DNA of 26,356 bases from contig UQZS01000021.1 in the NCBI GenBank assembly GCA_900545625.1, positions 1 to 26,356 of the forward strand, read 5' to 3'. Below the pieces are notes generated by a model. It saw nothing but the letters and a program-made list of their open reading frames with translations, did not search any database and was not told where the DNA came from. The position numbers were made by a program, and so were the translations under genes. This document shows, one piece after another, positions 23,784 through 26,356 of this stretch. Source of the DNA: an uncultured Oscillospiraceae bacterium (GTDB taxonomy: Bacteria; Bacillota; Clostridia; Oscillospirales; Acutalibacteraceae). Within the stretch, counting starts at the first letter, position 1, and each line of letters starts with the position of its first letter.

Positions 23784-23799
23784 AATTTTTTAAAAAATT
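23784..23799. other. AT-only 16-bp palindrome before the lipoprotein promoter
   Basis: AATTTTTTAAAAAATT is a perfect palindrome touching the rsgI stop codon and ending 10 bp from the putative -35 element. It could act as an UP element or as a weak terminator; the sequence cannot decide. Confidence 0.4.
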
Positions 23800-24782
23800 C
23801 AGTCGTCATCGTCCGGATCGTTGTCATCGTCTGAATTATCATCCGAATCATCATCCTCGTTGTAGCCGCTGTCGCCGTCGTTATCGTCATTGTCGTCGTC
23901 AGCGTCGTTTCCTGGATCATAATCGGTATCGCCGTCCGTATAATCCGTGACCCCATCGCTGCCGGGACCATAGTCCGTGTCCGCGGGCGGCGTACTGGTG
24001 GAAGGCGGCGTATAGTCGGTGACGCCATCGCTATTTGGGCCGTAATCGGTATCATCATAATCGGTGGCGTTGGAAGAGGTCGGAGGCACAACCACGGGGT
24101 GAGACGGCTCAGACGGGGAAGGCGAGGTTGGCTCCGGCTGAGAAGTGCTCGGCTGAGAGGGAGTCGAAGATGAGCTGTTTTCCGGGTTTTCCTGGCCCTG
24201 TCCGTCTTGATGGTTCATAATTTCGATTGTGACGGTAATCCGCCCGTCCAAATGCTCTGTTACTTTGGTGCGCAGCTCCGTCCCATACTCCTGGAACAGG
24301 GCTTCGTCCGGGGAATCGATGGAGAAGGAAACCCTGCCGCCTTCCGACAGGAACCCCATTTCAATGGCCCGGTCGATCAGCTCGTCGGCAACCGTTATCT
24401 TGTCTTTCCCCTTGCCGTCATAGCCCTCCAGCAGCGTTTCCCCGTCTTCATTTGTCCCCGTCAACCCTACAACCGTGCCCTGCCGGTTCAGATCCATCTG
24501 CACCTCCGGGTTGATGGTCAGATATATGGACGAATAGGGCTGGATATAGTTCTGGTAATAGCCGATGCCAAAGAACAGCAGGAAGCAGGCCGCGATTGCC
24601 GCAATGCCGCTGCTGATCCACCGGACGGTATGCCGCTGTCTTTCCGGCGTCTCTTTCATCAGCACCGGATCGTACACCGTCTGCCCGGTTTCGTATCGCA
24701 GATTGGCTGCTTTCAAGAAGCGCCCCTCTTCATCCAGTAGAATTACATAGCCGGGGTGGCATTCCATAACCAGATAACTCAT
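23799..24782 (-). CDS. rsgI: RsgI-family anti-sigma factor
   Basis: The 327-residue product has the RsgI order: cytoplasmic anti-sigma domain (about 1-50, MSYLVMECHPGYVILLDEEG), one membrane helix (about 54-76) and an external core (about 80-190). That core contains SIYLTINPEVQMDLNR, with N91-P92 at the known RsgI self-cleavage position. A Ser/Pro/Thr linker (about 200-240) follows, then two DTDYGPNSDGVTDY repeats (244-257, 268-281) and an almost pure Asp/Asn tail. RsgI holds SigI at the membrane until an outside signal and proteolysis release it. C. thermocellum RsgI proteins end in carbohydrate-binding modules; here the tail is an acidic, perhaps calcium-binding repeat. The ATG overlaps the sigI stop by 4 nt. 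Confidence 0.92.
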   Translation of the reverse strand: MSYLVMECHPGYVILLDEEGRFLKAANLRYETGQTVYDPVLMKETPERQRHTVRWISSGIAAIAACFLLFFGIGYYQNYIQPYSSIYLTINPEVQMDLNRQGTVVGLTGTNEDGETLLEGYDGKGKDKITVADELIDRAIEMGFLSEGGRVSFSIDSPDEALFQEYGTELRTKVTEHLDGRITVTIEIMNHQDGQGQENPENSSSSTPSQPSTSQPEPTSPSPSEPSHPVVVPPTSSNATDYDDTDYGPNSDGVTDYTPPSTSTPPADTDYGPGSDGVTDYTDGDTDYDPGNDADDDNDDNDGDSGYNEDDDSDDNSDDDNDPDDDD

Positions 24783-25504
24783 CGCGCTGCCACTCCTTTC
24801 ATCACCTGTTTCAAATGCCCGCGGATGATTTCATACCCGTTGGTATAAATCAGAAGCAGGGATACCATATACTTGCGGTGCCGCTCCAGCGTCTTGCGCT
24901 CCACACCGCTCCCCGTTGCCAGCTGCCCGATGGGCAGGCGTTTTGTCTTTAAAAGGTCCTCCAACAGCTCCGGGTTCCCCTTTGCGTATTCCAATGCTCT
25001 CCGGCAGGCGTCCAAAGTCCGCTGCTGCTTAGGGCAGTTGTCCGCCACATCGCTGAGGCTGACGCCGAATTCCTGCATCTGCCGCGTCAGCTCCTCAATC
25101 TCTGCGCGGGTCGCGTCCCGCAACGCCGTTTCTTCGTGGGGATCCCTGTCGTCCGCCAGCGCCTCTCCCAGAGCTGTGTCTTCTTCTCCTATCGGTGCGT
25201 CCAGCGATATGACGCGGCTGTGACGCTGTTCCCTGCGGCTGTAATCAACCAGGCGGCTTCGGATCAGCATGGCCGCATATTTCAGGAAGGAACCCCTGGC
25301 GCGGGAATACCCGCCGATTGCCTCGTGAAAGGCCATCATGGCGATGCTCAGCTCATCATCCTGCCCCTCTATGGGAGGACGCTTGAAGAACTTCGCCGTT
25401 TCCGCCTTGATAAAGGGCAGGTATGCGCGGATCAGGTCATCCGCCGCCCGGACATCTTCTTTGGCCGCATAGACCTGTTCTACGATTTTATGTGCATCGT
25501 TCAT
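24779..25504 (-). CDS. sigI: RNA polymerase sigma factor SigI
   Basis: The 241-residue product has the SigI layout. A sigma-2-like region spans about 15-105 (ADDLIRAYLPFIKAETAKF, MMAFHEAIGGYSRARGSFLKYAAMLIRSRLVDYSRRE). A SigI-specific C-terminal helix-turn-helix region follows (LPIGQLATGSGVERKTLERHRKYMVSLLLIYTNGYE, about 185-225). SigI factors direct stress or polysaccharide-responsive genes and are held by RsgI, encoded next with a 4-nt overlap. AGGAGGG lies 9 nt before the ATG. The gene is preceded by its own candidate SigI-type promoter, suggesting autoregulation. Confidence 0.94.
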   Translation of the reverse strand: MNDAHKIVEQVYAAKEDVRAADDLIRAYLPFIKAETAKFFKRPPIEGQDDELSIAMMAFHEAIGGYSRARGSFLKYAAMLIRSRLVDYSRREQRHSRVISLDAPIGEEDTALGEALADDRDPHEETALRDATRAEIEELTRQMQEFGVSLSDVADNCPKQQRTLDACRRALEYAKGNPELLEDLLKTKRLPIGQLATGSGVERKTLERHRKYMVSLLLIYTNGYEIIRGHLKQVMKGVAAR

Positions 25505-25524
25505 GCGGCAGAATCCCTCCTGTA

Positions 25525-25559
25525 TATAGAATACGTCCCCATTTTGGAAAAACCGGGGT
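25525..25559 (-). promoter_or_regulatory. Putative autoregulated SigI promoter of sigI-rsgI
   Basis: On the minus strand ACCCCGG (25553-25559), 17 nt and CGTATTCTATA (25525-25535) precede sigI. The only difference from the element at 23739-23773, outside the spacer, is one base in the -10 part. No good TTGACA/TATAAT pair is evident close by. Confidence 0.7.
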
Positions 25560-25632
25560 CGAAACCAAAAACCTGTATGTATAAAATCCTATTATGTAAT
25601 GATACCTCTGTCAGTATTAAGGCGCGACCATA

Positions 25633-25766
25633 AACGGGTTAAATTTGTGTAAAATCGATGTAAATCGAACGACGGAAGCAGGCGGCGCTTCCTCATTCCC
25701 GCACATTTTCGCTTTCATGCTTTCGAGCCGGTTTATTCCATAATTTTTACGCAGGCTTAACCCGTT
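25633..25766. repeat. Spaced inverted repeat in the sigI upstream region
   Basis: AACGGGTTAA (25633-25642) and TTAACCCGTT (25757-25766) are perfect complements 114 nt apart in the divergent gap between sigI and the next plus-strand gene. Otherwise 25561-25794 holds no supported gene. A TATAAT at 25795-25800 could be the -10 of the downstream gene, but its -35 is weak. Confidence 0.4.
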
Positions 25767-25839
25767 CATGATAGATGTCAAACACGAGTCACGATATAAT
25801 TATACTGAATTGCTGTATCTAATAGAGGAGGCGTTTTTT

Positions 25840-26356
25840 ATGGGGGCTTTCTTTGACTGGCTGCTGTCAAATTTGAACTGGATGATTCCAGTGATCTTCA
25901 TCCTGGCGTTTGCGCTCCCGATTCTGTCCGTGATCCGCAGGCTGACGAAAGGGCATGTCAGCAAAAATTCCTGCACCGTACAGACCGTGGGATTTATCCG
26001 CTCCACCCGGCAGACCGGCATGTATGTCAACGAAAACCCGCAGCTGCTTTTTGAACTGGACGCCCTGGCGGAGGACGGAACGGTGTTCCAGACCAGCGTG
26101 CGGAAAATCATTCCCATGACGGCGATGGCCGGTATGGTTCCCGGCAGGGCGATCCCCATCCGCTATAATTCGGACGACAGGACCCGGGCAAAGTGGGACG
26201 ATCATCCGGACGAGGCGCTGGCGCAGGAACGCGCCGCCCGCTATCAGTGCCGGAAGCACTTGGACGATCTTTCCTATGAACAGCGGATGGAGCTGTTAAA
26301 AAACGGCGTGATGAAAAAGGCATTGCTGAAAAGCTTCCGGCTGACCGGGAAAGAAG
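25840..26356 (+). CDS. Membrane-anchored protein of unknown function (3' end outside window)
   Basis: The 172 visible residues start at ATG 25840 with GAGGAGG about 8 nt upstream. One N-terminal membrane helix (about 13-35, LNWMIPVIFILAFALPIL) is followed by a small beta domain (about 45-110: TVQTVGFIRSTRQTGMYVNE, then GRAIPIRYNSDD) resembling DUF3592-like membrane proteins. A charged helical part follows (YEQRMELLKNGVMKKALLK). It is divergent from sigI. Function is unknown, and the resemblance to DUF3592 is only a reading of the pattern. Confidence 0.7.
   Translation, partial: MGAFFDWLLSNLNWMIPVIFILAFALPILSVIRRLTKGHVSKNSCTVQTVGFIRSTRQTGMYVNENPQLLFELDALAEDGTVFQTSVRKIIPMTAMAGMVPGRAIPIRYNSDDRTRAKWDDHPDEALAQERAARYQCRKHLDDLSYEQRMELLKNGVMKKALLKSFRLTGKE

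Noticed and set aside
23738..24091. A Thr/Met/Arg/Ile-rich minus-strand frame
   Set aside because: It is an out-of-frame shadow of the Asp/Tyr repeat region of rsgI.

Overview
The window looks like chromosomal DNA of a spore-forming, Gram-positive member of the Clostridia, probably Oscillospiraceae/Ruminococcaceae-like. The evidence is a spoVAE gene, a Firmicutes-type SigI/RsgI pair, NrdR and SecG of Firmicutes type, strong AGGAGG ribosome sites, consensus SigA promoters, a dockerin-bearing secreted protein and a Tn4451/ICE-type serine recombinase remnant. The exact taxon cannot be fixed from sequence reading alone.

Layout. 1-2130: a TetR regulator followed by an ABC exporter-type protein cut by the window edge (minus strand), with a palindromic operator beside a consensus promoter and two further, different dyads in front of the ABC gene. 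2288-6581 (plus): a zinc-ribbon/membrane-anchored sensor-like protein with a long Pro-Ala-Glu linker, a frameshifted membrane-protein gene, a doubtful small ORF and another membrane protein. 6668-7842 (minus): tRNA-Lys, secG and a solitary spoVAE. 7950-8816 (plus): an aldo/keto reductase. 8895-11871 (minus): a secreted transglutaminase-dockerin protein, nrdR and a TIM-barrel sugar isomerase-like protein. 11978-12444 (plus): a small membrane protein and a 39-residue acidic peptide ending at a 20-bp terminator. 12607-16900 (minus): a four-gene operon of a membrane-anchored GH18-like hydrolase, a double Nudix protein, a second GH18-like hydrolase without signal peptide, and a MIF-type tautomerase. 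17080-17991 (plus): a divergent NYN-LOTUS protein. 18103-19686: a decayed large serine recombinase.

19782-25504 (minus) is the most interesting block. It encodes SigI, then an RsgI-type anti-sigma factor, then a lipoprotein that reproduces the extracellular part of RsgI, then a VTC-domain polyphosphate-polymerase-like protein, a DUF4956 membrane protein and a CotH-family kinase. RsgI and the lipoprotein share an Asn-Pro-Glu segment and the same DTDYGPN-DGVTDY repeats. The start of sigI and the start of the lipoprotein gene each carry the same unusual promoter-like element (ACCCCGG, exactly 17 nt, CGTAWTCTATA). I infer a self-regulated SigI regulon in which a surface signal, read by RsgI and perhaps titrated by the lipoprotein, switches on a VTC-DUF4956-CotH surface or spore modification cassette. 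The window ends inside a plus-strand gene for a small membrane-anchored protein of unknown function.
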